Positions 7,651 to 14,419 of a stretch of DNA of 64,000 nt are shown piece after piece (the stretch's first letter is position 1; each line of letters opens with the position of its first letter). The stretch lies in contig NZ_VIWV01000001.1 in NCBI RefSeq assembly GCF_007829875.1, forward strand, positions 6,170,501-6,234,500, written 5' to 3'. Below the pieces are notes generated by a model. It was not told the DNA's origin and ran no database searches. It saw only the letters and a program-made list of their open reading frames with translations. This DNA is from Streptomyces capillispiralis. GTDB lineage: Bacteria; Actinomycetota; Actinomycetes; Streptomycetales; Streptomycetaceae. Position numbers and translations under genes: made by a program.

Positions 7651-8903
7651 CACAGCTGCCGGGCCTCCTCGACACCGAGGCGATCCGCAAGGACTTCCCG
7701 ATCCTCGACCGCCAGGTCCACGACGGGCACAAGCTCGTGTACCTGGACAACGCGGCGACCTCCCAGAAGCCGCGCCAGGTGCTGGACGCGCTGAGCGAGT
7801 ACTACGAGCGCTACAACGCCAACGTCCACCGTGGCGTGCACGTCCTCGCCGAGGAGGCCACGGCACTGTACGAGGGCGCGCGCGACAAGGTCGCGGAGTT
7901 CGTCAACGCGCCCAGCCGCAACGAGGTGATCTTCACCAAGAACGCCTCCGAGTCGCTCAACCTCGTGGCCAACATGCTCGGCTGGGCCGACGAGCCCTAC
8001 CGGGTGGACCACGAGACCGAGATCGTCATCACGGAGATGGAGCACCACTCCAACATCGTGCCGTGGCAGCTGCTCGCGCAGCGCACGGGCGCGAAGCTGA
8101 AGTGGTTCGGCCTGACGGACGACGGCCGTCTCGACCTCTCCAACATCGACGAGATCATCACCGAGAAGACGAAGATCGTCTCCTTCGTGCTGGTGTCCAA
8201 CATCCTGGGCACGGTCAACCCGGTCGAGGCGATAGTGCGCCGCGCCCAGGAGGTCGGTGCGCTCGTCTGCATCGACGCCTCCCAGGCCGCCCCGCACATG
8301 CCGCTGGACGTCCAGGCCCTCCAGGCCGACTTCGTGGCCTTCACCGGCCACAAGATGTGCGGCCCGACCGGCATCGGCGTCCTGTGGGGCCGCCAGGAAC
8401 TCCTGGAGGACCTTCCTCCGTTCCTCGGCGGCGGCGAGATGATCGAGACCGTGTCGATGAGCTCGTCGACGTACGCGCCGGCCCCGCACAAGTTCGAGGC
8501 GGGCACCCCGCCGGTCGCCCAGGCGGTCGGTCTCGGCGCGGCGATCGACTACCTGTCGGCCATCGGCATGGACAAGATCCTCGCCCATGAGCACGCCATC
8601 ACCGAGTACGCGGTCAAGCGCCTGACCGAGGTCCCGGACCTGCGCATCATCGGCCCGGCCACGGCCGAGGAGCGCGGCGCCGCGATCTCGTTCACCCTGG
8701 GTGACATCCACCCGCACGACGTGGGCCAGGTCCTGGACGAACAGGGCATCGCCGTCCGGGTCGGCCACCACTGCGCGCGGCCGGTCTGCCTCAGGTACGG
8801 AATTCCTGCGACCACGCGAGCGTCGTTCTATCTGTACTCCACGCCGGCCGAGATCGACGCACTGGTCGACGGCCTGGAGCACGTACGGAACTTCTTCGGA
8901 TGA
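7647..8903 (+). CDS. sufS: Cysteine desulfurase SufS
   Basis: A 418-residue group II cysteine desulfurase that takes sulfur from L-cysteine for cluster assembly. The PLP lysine is K236 in FTGHKMCGPTG, and the catalytic cysteine is C376 in RVGHHCARPVC, on the short loop typical of group II enzymes. PLP-phosphate contacts are seen in EMEHHSNIVPW and the aspartate in VCIDASQ. The GTG start is set by overlap with the sufC stop. Its sulfur acceptor is expected to be SufU, encoded next; no SufE gene is present. Confidence 0.96.
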   Translation: MTQLPGLLDTEAIRKDFPILDRQVHDGHKLVYLDNAATSQKPRQVLDALSEYYERYNANVHRGVHVLAEEATALYEGARDKVAEFVNAPSRNEVIFTKNASESLNLVANMLGWADEPYRVDHETEIVITEMEHHSNIVPWQLLAQRTGAKLKWFGLTDDGRLDLSNIDEIITEKTKIVSFVLVSNILGTVNPVEAIVRRAQEVGALVCIDASQAAPHMPLDVQALQADFVAFTGHKMCGPTGIGVLWGRQELLEDLPPFLGGGEMIETVSMSSSTYAPAPHKFEAGTPPVAQAVGLGAAIDYLSAIGMDKILAHEHAITEYAVKRLTEVPDLRIIGPATAEERGAAISFTLGDIHPHDVGQVLDEQGIAVRVGHHCARPVCLRYGIPATTRASFYLYSTPAEIDALVDGLEHVRNFFG

Positions 8904-8914
8904 GGGGCTGAGGC

Positions 8915-9379
8915 GTGAAGCTGGACTCCATGTACCAGGACGTCATCCTGGACCACTACAAGAACCCGCACGGGCGGGGTCTCAGGGATGGCGACGCCGA
9001 GGTGCACCACGTCAACCCGACGTGCGGTGACGAGATCACGCTGCGCGTGAAGTACGACGGCACGACCATCCGCGACGTCAGCTACGAGGGCCAGGGCTGC
9101 TCCATCAGCCAGGCTTCCGCCTCCGTGCTGAACGAACTGCTGGTGGGCAAGGACGTCGCCGAGGCGCAGAGGATCCAGGCGACGTTCCTGGAGCTGATGC
9201 AGTCCAAGGGGAAGATCGAGCCCGACGACGCGATGGAGGAGGTGCTGGAGGACGCGGTCGCGTTCGCCGGCGTCTCCAAGTACCCGGCCCGGGTCAAGTG
9301 CGCCCTCCTCAGCTGGATGGCGTGGAAGGACGCGACGGCCCAGGCGCTGGGCGCCGACGCCGAAAGGACAACGGCATGA
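8915..9379 (+). CDS. sufU: SufU, zinc-dependent sulfurtransferase partner of SufS
   Basis: A 154-residue SufU-family protein. The zinc and sulfur-transfer ligands C37, D39 (NPTCGDE), C62 (GQGCSIS) and C129 (KCALLSW) are all present. The spacing between the first and second cysteine includes the insertion that separates SufU from IscU. It accepts persulfide sulfur from SufS C376 and passes it to SufB. The start codon is GTG, 11 bases after sufS. The 3' end overlaps sufT by ATGA. Confidence 0.95.
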   Translation: MKLDSMYQDVILDHYKNPHGRGLRDGDAEVHHVNPTCGDEITLRVKYDGTTIRDVSYEGQGCSISQASASVLNELLVGKDVAEAQRIQATFLELMQSKGKIEPDDAMEEVLEDAVAFAGVSKYPARVKCALLSWMAWKDATAQALGADAERTTA

Positions 9380-9708
9380 GCGAGACCCTGGAGATGAAGC
9401 CGGCCTCGGAGGAGGAGCTCCGCGAGGCCCTGATGGACGTCGTCGACCCCGAACTGGGCATCGATGTCGTCAACCTCGGCCTCATCTACGGCATCCACAT
9501 CGACGACTCCAATGTGGCGACGATCGACATGACCCTGACGTCGGCGGCCTGTCCGCTGACCGACGTCATCGAGGACCAGGCCAAGTCCGCCACGGACGGT
9601 CTGGTCAGCGAGTTGCGGATCAACTGGGTCTGGATGCCGCCGTGGGGCCCCGACAAGATCACCGACGACGGCCGGGAACAGCTCCGGGCGCTGGGCTTCA
9701 ACGTCTGA
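9376..9708 (+). CDS. sufT: SufT, DUF59/MIP18-family Fe-S maturation protein
   Basis: A 110-residue DUF59 (PaaD/MIP18) protein. The family core is visible as REALMDVVDPELGIDVVNLGLIY, followed by the reactive-cysteine motif SAACPLTD. It helps deliver or mature Fe-S clusters on target proteins. It overlaps sufU and ends the operon; a strong hairpin follows within 25 bases. Confidence 0.92.
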   Translation: MSETLEMKPASEEELREALMDVVDPELGIDVVNLGLIYGIHIDDSNVATIDMTLTSAACPLTDVIEDQAKSATDGLVSELRINWVWMPPWGPDKITDDGREQLRALGFNV

Positions 9709-9730
9709 GCGTCCCCGTTCACGGACCTCG

Positions 9731-9763
9731 AAGCGGCCCCCGGCGCTCCGCCGGGGGCCGCTT
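9731..9763 (+). terminator. Terminator of the SUF operon
   Basis: A perfect 15-bp stem, AAGCGGCCCCCGGCG against CGCCGGGGGCCGCTT, closes on the three-base loop CTC just after sufT. There is no clear U-tract, which is usual for Streptomyces terminators. Confidence 0.8.
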
Positions 9764-9796
9764 CGCGTCCCGGGGGCCCTCGTTACGATCACCGGC

Positions 9797-10117
9797 ATGG
9801 GGTACGCACTGCTCGCCGGAGCCATCGCAGCCGAAGTCGTCGGGACCACCGCCATGAAGTACAGCGAGGGCTTCACCCGCCTGTGGCCCTCGCTGGTCAC
9901 CGTCGTCGGGTACCTCGTCGCCTTCGCGCTCCTCGCGCAGACCCTGAAGTCCCTGTCGGTCGGCACGGCGTACGCCATCTGGTCCGGGGCGGGGACGGCC
10001 GTCATCGCGGCGATCGGGACGATGTTCCTCGGCGAGGGGCTCACCCTCGCCAAGGCCGCCGGCATCGGGCTGATCATCGTCGGCGTGGTGGTGCTGAACC
10101 TGGGCGGGGCGCACTGA
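9797..10117 (+). CDS. SMR-family multidrug/cation efflux protein
   Basis: A 106-residue protein made of four transmembrane helices, the size and layout of small multidrug resistance (EmrE/QacC) transporters. The membrane-embedded glutamate is in the first helix (AIAAEVVGTTAMKYSEGF), and the second half carries the conserved GTAYAIWSGAGTA. It would function as a dimer exchanging protons for cationic compounds such as quaternary ammonium. It stands alone between two operons. Confidence 0.92.
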   Translation: MGYALLAGAIAAEVVGTTAMKYSEGFTRLWPSLVTVVGYLVAFALLAQTLKSLSVGTAYAIWSGAGTAVIAAIGTMFLGEGLTLAKAAGIGLIIVGVVVLNLGGAH

Positions 10118-10209
10118 ACGGCGGGGGCGCGGCGCGCCGGCGGACCGCCCCCTGAGACGCCGCCCCGACCGGTTCGCGTCCGTGGCCACCGGGCGGTTAG
10201 GTTGCCCTT

Positions 10210-11199
10210 ATGACCGACACGACTGCTCACAGCACCACCGGCGCAGTGGCCGCCGGCCTCGCCACCATCGCCGCCGACGGCACCGTCCTCGACACCTGGT
10301 TCCCCGCCCCCGCGCTGGCCGCGGACCCCGGCCCGTCCGGCACCGAGCGGCTCTCCGCCGAGCGGGCCGCGGAACTGCTGGGCGGCGGCGCCACCGCCGC
10401 GGTCGGTCCGGACGCCCGCCGGGGTGTCGAGGTCGTCGCGGTCCGCACGGTCATCTCCTCGCTGGACGAGAAGCCGATCGACGCGCACGACGTCTACCTG
10501 CGCCTGCACCTGCTCTCGCACCGCCTGGTCCGGCCGCACGGCCAGAACCTCGACGGCATCTTCGCCTTCCTCGCCAACGTCGCCTGGACCTCGCTCGGCC
10601 CGGTCGCCGTGGACGACCTCGAGAAGGTGCGGCTCAACGCCCGCGCCGAGGGCCTGCACCTGTCCGTGACCTCCGTGGACAAGTTCCCCCGCATGACGGA
10701 CTACGTCGCCCCGAAGGGCGTGCGTATCGCCGACGCCGACCGGGTGCGGCTCGGCGCGCACCTCGCCGAGGGCACCACCGTCATGCACGAGGGCTTCGTC
10801 AACTTCAACGCCGGCACGCTCGGCACCTCGATGGTCGAGGGCCGCATCTCCGCCGGTGTGGTCATCGGCGACGGCTCGGACATCGGCGGCGGCGCCTCCA
10901 CCATGGGCACCCTGTCCGGCGGCGGCGACGTGCGCATCAGCGTCGGCGAGCGCTGCCTGATCGGCGCCGAGGCGGGCGTCGGCATCGCCCTGGGCGACGA
11001 GTGCGTGGTCGAGGCGGGTCTGTACGTCACCGCGGGGACGCGCGTCACGATGCCCGACGGCCAGATCGTCAAGGCCCGTGAGCTGTCCGGCGCCTCCCAC
11101 ATCCTCTTCCGCCGCAACTCCGTCACCGGCACGGTCGAGGCCCGGCCGAACAACGCGGTCTGGGGCGGCCTGAACGAGGTCCTGCACAGCCACAACTGA
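10210..11199 (+). CDS. dapD: DapD, tetrahydrodipicolinate N-succinyltransferase
   Basis: A 329-residue cytosolic acyltransferase of the lysine and meso-diaminopimelate pathway, using succinyl-CoA to acylate tetrahydrodipicolinate. The C-terminal left-handed beta-helix is evident from hexapeptide repeats running from [27 protein letters not shown] to [19 protein letters not shown]. It is of the long actinobacterial DapD type, with an N-terminal domain ([23 protein letters not shown]) absent from proteobacterial enzymes. A DapA-like enzyme of the same pathway is encoded 0.5 kb downstream on the other strand. Confidence 0.95.
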   Translation: MTDTTAHSTTGAVAAGLATIAADGTVLDTWFPAPALAADPGPSGTERLSAERAAELLGGGATAAVGPDARRGVEVVAVRTVISSLDEKPIDAHDVYLRLHLLSHRLVRPHGQNLDGIFAFLANVAWTSLGPVAVDDLEKVRLNARAEGLHLSVTSVDKFPRMTDYVAPKGVRIADADRVRLGAHLAEGTTVMHEGFVNFNAGTLGTSMVEGRISAGVVIGDGSDIGGGASTMGTLSGGGDVRISVGERCLIGAEAGVGIALGDECVVEAGLYVTAGTRVTMPDGQIVKARELSGASHILFRRNSVTGTVEARPNNAVWGGLNEVLHSHN

Positions 11200-11211
11200 C
11201 CTGATTGTCAC

Positions 11212-11231
11212 ACCCGTATGCACGTACGGGT
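11212..11231. promoter_or_regulatory. Inverted repeat ACCCGTA-N6-TACGGGT after dapD
   Basis: A perfect 7-bp inverted repeat with six-base spacer begins 13 bases after the dapD stop, 100 bases before the next ATG. It could be a weak dapD terminator or an operator for the small secreted protein gene; the short stem and AT-containing arms favour an operator. Confidence 0.3.
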
Positions 11232-11330
11232 TACTCCCCGTGACCCCGGGGTCGTTTTGGCAGATGAACGGGTGGACACAGAGTCCGATCAGACGCCGGG
11301 ACGACTGACATAAAGGAATGGGGACGGGCG

Positions 11331-11570
11331 ATGACGAACGAGTGGGTGTGGGGCGTGCTGCGCTACGCGGTCGGAGTGATGGGGGTGGTGGCCGTGGTGA
11401 TGCTGTGCGGGACGCTGGCGGGTTCCGCCCACGCGGACGAGACCAACACCAACTCCCACAACGGCCACCGGTTCGGACTGCTCAACGCCAACACGGGGCA
11501 GATCGACGACCCCGCGGAGGACGTGCTGGAGCACTTCCTGCTCCTCGGGGACGGATACGTCTGGGACTGA
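11331..11570 (+). CDS. Small secreted hypothetical protein
   Basis: A 79-residue protein that I do not recognise. Residues 12-34 are a Sec signal peptide (hydrophobic VGVMGVVAVVMLCGTLAG, then SAHADE, with cleavage likely after AHA), so the mature form is only about 43 residues, acidic and without cysteines (HRFGLLNANTGQIDDPAEDVLEHFLLLGDG). The GGGACGGGCG upstream can serve as ribosome binding site. A strong hairpin follows. The mature size resembles secreted developmental peptides of streptomycetes, but it lacks chaplin or rodlin motifs. Confidence 0.7.
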   Translation: MTNEWVWGVLRYAVGVMGVVAVVMLCGTLAGSAHADETNTNSHNGHRFGLLNANTGQIDDPAEDVLEHFLLLGDGYVWD

Positions 11571-11584
11571 AGGGTCTCGCTCCG

Positions 11585-11632
11585 GCGGGCCGGACCGCAC
11601 GCGTCGTCACGCGTGATGCGGTTCCGGCCCGC
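11585..11632. terminator. Bidirectional hairpin terminator
   Basis: GCGGGCCGGA-CCGCA pairs with TGCGG-TTCCGGCCCGC with a single bulged base; the loop itself contains the smaller repeat CACGCG-TCGT-CACGCGTG. It is followed by TTCTTT on the plus strand and lies between the convergent small secreted protein and DapA-like genes. Confidence 0.75.
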
Positions 11633-11707
11633 TTCTTTGCGTGGTGCGCGCCGTGTCTCCCCCCCGGCGCGCGCCGTACGTCTTCGCGGCGCGTGCCGTG
11701 CGCCGGG

Positions 11708-12592
11708 TCAGGTGGCCACCAGCGCGTCGTGGACCGACCTGAGCCCGTCCGTCGTCGCGCGGTCGGCGGGCGCCAGGGGCGGGCGGACCGGGCCCGCGGG
11801 GAGGGACAGGGTGGCGAGGAGGGCCTTGGCCGTGACGGTGCCGGGCAGGCCGTTCGCCATCATCGCCTCGATGAGGGGCGTGAGCCGCTGCTGGAGGTGC
11901 GCCGCGCGGGCCGTCAGGCCCGCGTCGAAGGCGTCCAGGACCGCGCGGACGTGGTCGGGGGCGACATTGGCGACCGTGCTGACGCATCCGGCGCCGCCGA
12001 CGGCGTAGAGGGCGAGGTTGTGCTCGTCGCAGCCCGCGTAGTAGGCGAGGCCGGTGCGGGCGAGGACCTTCTGGGCGGCCAGGAAGTCGTAGGAGCAGTC
12101 CTTCACCGCCACGATCCGGGGGTGCTCGGCGAGGCGGAGCAGGGTGTCGGCCTCGATACGGACGCCGGTGCGGGCCGGGATGTCGTAGAGGACCAGCGGG
12201 AGGCCCGTGGCGTCCGCGATCCGGCGGAAGTGCGCCTCGACCGCGTCCTGCGGGGGACGGCTGTAGTACGGGGCGACCACCAGCAGGCCGTCGGCGCCGG
12301 CCCGCTCGGCCTCGCGGGCCAGTCGGGTGGTGTGCAGGGTGTCGGGGGTGCCGATGCCGGCGACGATCGTGGCGCGGGTGCCGACCGCCTGGCGCACCGC
12401 CGCGATGAGGGCGGCCTTCTCCGCGTCCGTGGTGGTGGGGGACTCGCCCGTGGTGCCGGAGAGGACCAGGCCGTCGCAGCCGCGCCCGACCAGGTGGGCG
12501 GCCAGTTCCTGGGCACCGTCGAGGTCGAGGGCGCCGGCGGGGGTGAACGGGGTGATCATCGCGCACAGGGTGCGGCCGAAGGGTGGCGTCAT
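11708..12592 (-). CDS. dapA: 4-Hydroxy-tetrahydrodipicolinate synthase (DapA family)
   Basis: A 294-residue class I aldolase-fold enzyme. The active-site set is complete: T47-T48 in SGTTGESPTT, Y136 in LVLYDIPARTG, R141, and the Schiff-base lysine K164 in IVAVKDCS. These are the DapA residues, and R141 (substrate carboxylate contact) favours true dihydrodipicolinate synthase over sugar-acid relatives. I chose ATG at 12592 (MTPPFGRTL); a start at 12628 would add 12 residues. As streptomycetes usually carry more than one dapA-like gene, it may be a paralogue, though proximity to dapD fits lysine/DAP synthesis. Confidence 0.8.
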   Translation of the reverse strand: MTPPFGRTLCAMITPFTPAGALDLDGAQELAAHLVGRGCDGLVLSGTTGESPTTTDAEKAALIAAVRQAVGTRATIVAGIGTPDTLHTTRLAREAERAGADGLLVVAPYYSRPPQDAVEAHFRRIADATGLPLVLYDIPARTGVRIEADTLLRLAEHPRIVAVKDCSYDFLAAQKVLARTGLAYYAGCDEHNLALYAVGGAGCVSTVANVAPDHVRAVLDAFDAGLTARAAHLQQRLTPLIEAMMANGLPGTVTAKALLATLSLPAGPVRPPLAPADRATTDGLRSVHDALVAT

Positions 12593-12723
12593 GGGGGTAG
12601 TCTCGGCCGCTCGGTAGTGAAGTTCCACTTAAATGTTCTGTCCGGTACGGGTAAGCGTTGCTTCATGGATAGGGGGGATGGGTGGGGGGTACCCGGAGAG
12701 CCCGACCGAGAGGAGGCAACGTC

Positions 12724-13140
12724 GTGACCGGAACCATCGATCATCGGCGGGTTCGCGACGAGCACAGCGTGGGCGAGCTCGTCGGGCAGGCCACCGAACA
12801 GATCTCACGGCTCGCCCGGCAGGAAGTCGCCCTCGCCAAGGAGGAACTGGCGGAGAAGGGCCGCCGGGCCGGCCGCGGCGGAGGGATGCTGGGCGCGGCG
12901 GGTGCGTTCGCCTACGCGGGACTGCTCGCGCTGGCCGCGACGGGTGTCGTCGCGCTCGATCTGGTGCTGCCCCTGTGGGCGGCGGCGCTGATCATCACCG
13001 GGGTGCTGTTCGCCCTCGCGGGCCTGCTGGCCCTCGCCGGTCGCGGGCAGTTGCGCCGGGCCACACCGCCCAAGCCCGAACGGACGCTGGGCAGCGTGAA
13101 GGCCGATGTGGAGGAGATCAAGGGAAGGGCGCACCGATGA
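12724..13140 (+). CDS. Holin-X/DUF1469 family membrane protein
   Basis: A 138-residue protein of the actinobacterial Holin-X (phage holin superfamily III) family. It has an amphipathic N-terminal region (HSVGELVGQATEQISRLARQEVALAKEELAEKG) and two transmembrane segments with GAAGAFAYAGLLALAATGV and LIITGVLFALAGLLALAG. GTG at 12724 has an excellent GAGGAGG ribosome site. Despite the family name these chromosomal proteins are not phage lysis genes, and their role is unknown. It overlaps the DUF3618 gene by ATGA, a recurrent pairing in actinobacteria. Confidence 0.85.
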   Translation: MTGTIDHRRVRDEHSVGELVGQATEQISRLARQEVALAKEELAEKGRRAGRGGGMLGAAGAFAYAGLLALAATGVVALDLVLPLWAAALIITGVLFALAGLLALAGRGQLRRATPPKPERTLGSVKADVEEIKGRAHR

Positions 13141-13493
13141 CGCACGATATGAGGCGCGCGGGGTCCCATGTCGACGCGAGCGCGGAGAGCGCGGCGGCGG
13201 CGCGGGGGGCCAAGGGGCCGGACGAGCTGCGGCGGCAGATCGAGCGGACGCGGCACGAACTCGGCGACACCGTCGAGGAACTGGCGGGCAAGATGGACGT
13301 CAAGGGGCGGGCGCGGGCCCGGGCCGACGACCTGCGGGACCGGGCCGGGGCGATGACCGTGCAGCTGCGGAGCAGCGCCGCGCACGCCGGTGAGGTCGGG
13401 GCCCGGCAGCGCAAGCCGATCCTCCTGGCCGCCGCGGCGGTGGCGGTGATCGTCGCCATGGGCGTGATGACGCGGCGGCGGCACCGCGGCTGA
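13137..13493 (+). CDS. DUF3618 membrane-anchored protein
   Basis: A 118-residue protein. The DUF3618 core is GPDELRRQIERTRHELGDTVEELAGKMDVKGRA (about residues 27-59), a probable coiled coil, followed by one C-terminal transmembrane helix (ILLAAAAVAVIVAMGVM) and the basic tail TRRRHRG. It is translationally coupled to the Holin-X protein, which suggests that both act together at the membrane. No enzymatic motif is visible. Confidence 0.85.
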   Translation: MTHDMRRAGSHVDASAESAAAARGAKGPDELRRQIERTRHELGDTVEELAGKMDVKGRARARADDLRDRAGAMTVQLRSSAAHAGEVGARQRKPILLAAAAVAVIVAMGVMTRRRHRG

Positions 13494-13532
13494 GCGGATC
13501 CGGGTGCCCACAGCCGGTGGGCGGGGCGCGGT

Positions 13533-13568
13533 GGGGCCGGTCGGGCGGAGGTGCGCCCGGCCGGCCCC
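13533..13568 (+). terminator. Terminator after the Holin-X/DUF3618 pair
   Basis: GGGGCCGGTCGGGC pairs with GCCCGGCCGGCCCC over 14 positions including one G-U pair, with an eight-base loop, 40 bases after the DUF3618 stop. Confidence 0.7.
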
Positions 13569-13591
13569 TTCGCTTCCCGTGCGGTCGGCGC

Positions 13592-13622
13592 TTGACCTCA
13601 AGTCCGGTTGAGGTCGGAGGGT
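13592..13622 (+). promoter_or_regulatory. SoxR box within a 19-bp-spacer promoter
   Basis: CCTCAAG-TCCG-GTTGAGG (13596-13613) is a near-perfect match to the 18-bp SoxR operator, whose outer arms GACCTCAA and TTGAGGTC form an exact inverted repeat. It sits between a -35 element TTGACC (13592-13597) and a -10 element GAGGGT (13617-13622) separated by 19 bp, the over-long spacing used by MerR-family activators such as SoxR. The promoter faces the monooxygenase gene that starts 30 bases downstream. Confidence 0.8.
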
Positions 13623-13651
13623 GGGGTCGTCACCCACCGACGGAGGAAGCC

Positions 13652-14419
13652 ATGCGTACGACCCGGCAGCCCGACCTCGCCGACCCGCGGATCGGGGCGT
13701 CCCTGTTCAGCACCTGGCGGGTGGGCACGCCCGAACGGCAGCGGCAGGCCGTCGAGGCCATCGGACGGACCTGGGAGCGGCGGCCCTGGCCGGCCCGTGA
13801 TCTGCTCGGCTACCACGTCTACGCGGGCGAGGACGGGGACACGCTGCTGCACTACTCGCAGTGGGCGAGTGAGGGGGCGTACGAGTCGTTCGTGAAGACG
13901 CACCGGCAGGAGCGGGTGGACGAGATCGACACCGCCGTGCCGGGGATCGAGCGGGTGGCGCTGCACCGGTACCGGCACTACCGCAGCGGGGTGCGGGACG
14001 GCAGCCCGGTGCCCGGGTGCGTGGTGATCGTCGACGTCGAGTTCGAGGGCTCCGACGCCGGACGGCTGCGGAGCTGGACCGACGCCGTCTTCGAGGCGCT
14101 GGAGGGTGAGGCCGAGCCGCCCGCGGGCGGCATCTCCGCCCACTTCCACCTCGGGACCGACGGGGACCGGGTGCTCAACTACGCGGAGTGGGAGAGCGCC
14201 CGGGCGCACCGGGACGCCCTGGCCGCGCCCGGACCGGGAATCGGGTCGGGGAGCGCCGCGTGGCGCCGGGTGCAGGAGTGGCCCGGGCTGCGGAGCAGCA
14301 CCGTCCGGCGGTACGTGCACGCGCTCGGGCTCGTGCCCGGCGGGGCCGGCCGAAGGGTTCGGCCGGCCCCGGGCGGGACTACGGACGGAACCGCAGGACC
14401 TGCGGGTCGTGGTCGCTGA
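13652..14419 (+). CDS. ecaB: EcaB-like antibiotic biosynthesis monooxygenase, SoxR target
   Basis: A 255-residue protein with two tandem ABM-like ferredoxin folds: residues about 15-110 (FSTWRVGTPERQRQAVEAI to HYSQWASEGAYESFV) and about 125-225 (CVVIVDVEFEGSDAGRL to LNYAEWESARAHRDA). Such monooxygenases oxidise quinone-like or redox-active compounds without metal or flavin. The SoxR box in its promoter and its position relative to dapD match what I recall for S. coelicolor ecaB (SCO1909), induced by redox-active antibiotics. The ATG follows GGAGGA. The last 41 bases overlap the convergent nuclease gene, and a terminator hairpin is encoded inside its C-terminal tail. Confidence 0.82.
   Translation: MRTTRQPDLADPRIGASLFSTWRVGTPERQRQAVEAIGRTWERRPWPARDLLGYHVYAGEDGDTLLHYSQWASEGAYESFVKTHRQERVDEIDTAVPGIERVALHRYRHYRSGVRDGSPVPGCVVIVDVEFEGSDAGRLRSWTDAVFEALEGEAEPPAGGISAHFHLGTDGDRVLNYAEWESARAHRDALAAPGPGIGSGSAAWRRVQEWPGLRSSTVRRYVHALGLVPGGAGRRVRPAPGGTTDGTAGPAGRGR
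14342..14370. terminator. Hairpin terminator inside the 3' end of ecaB
   Basis: GGGGCCGGCCGAA (14342-14354) and TTCGGCCGGCCCC (14358-14370) form a perfect 13-bp stem with loop GGG. It lies before both convergent stop codons on the plus strand and directly after the nuclease stop on the minus strand, so it is best placed to terminate the nuclease transcript. Confidence 0.65.

Noticed and set aside
9376-9708. Phenylacetate degradation protein PaaD
   Set aside because: Same DUF59 family, but the position at the end of the SUF operon supports SufT.
12724-13140. Prophage remnant, from the holin family match
   Set aside because: No other phage gene is nearby; Holin-X proteins paired with DUF3618 are ordinary chromosomal genes in actinobacteria.
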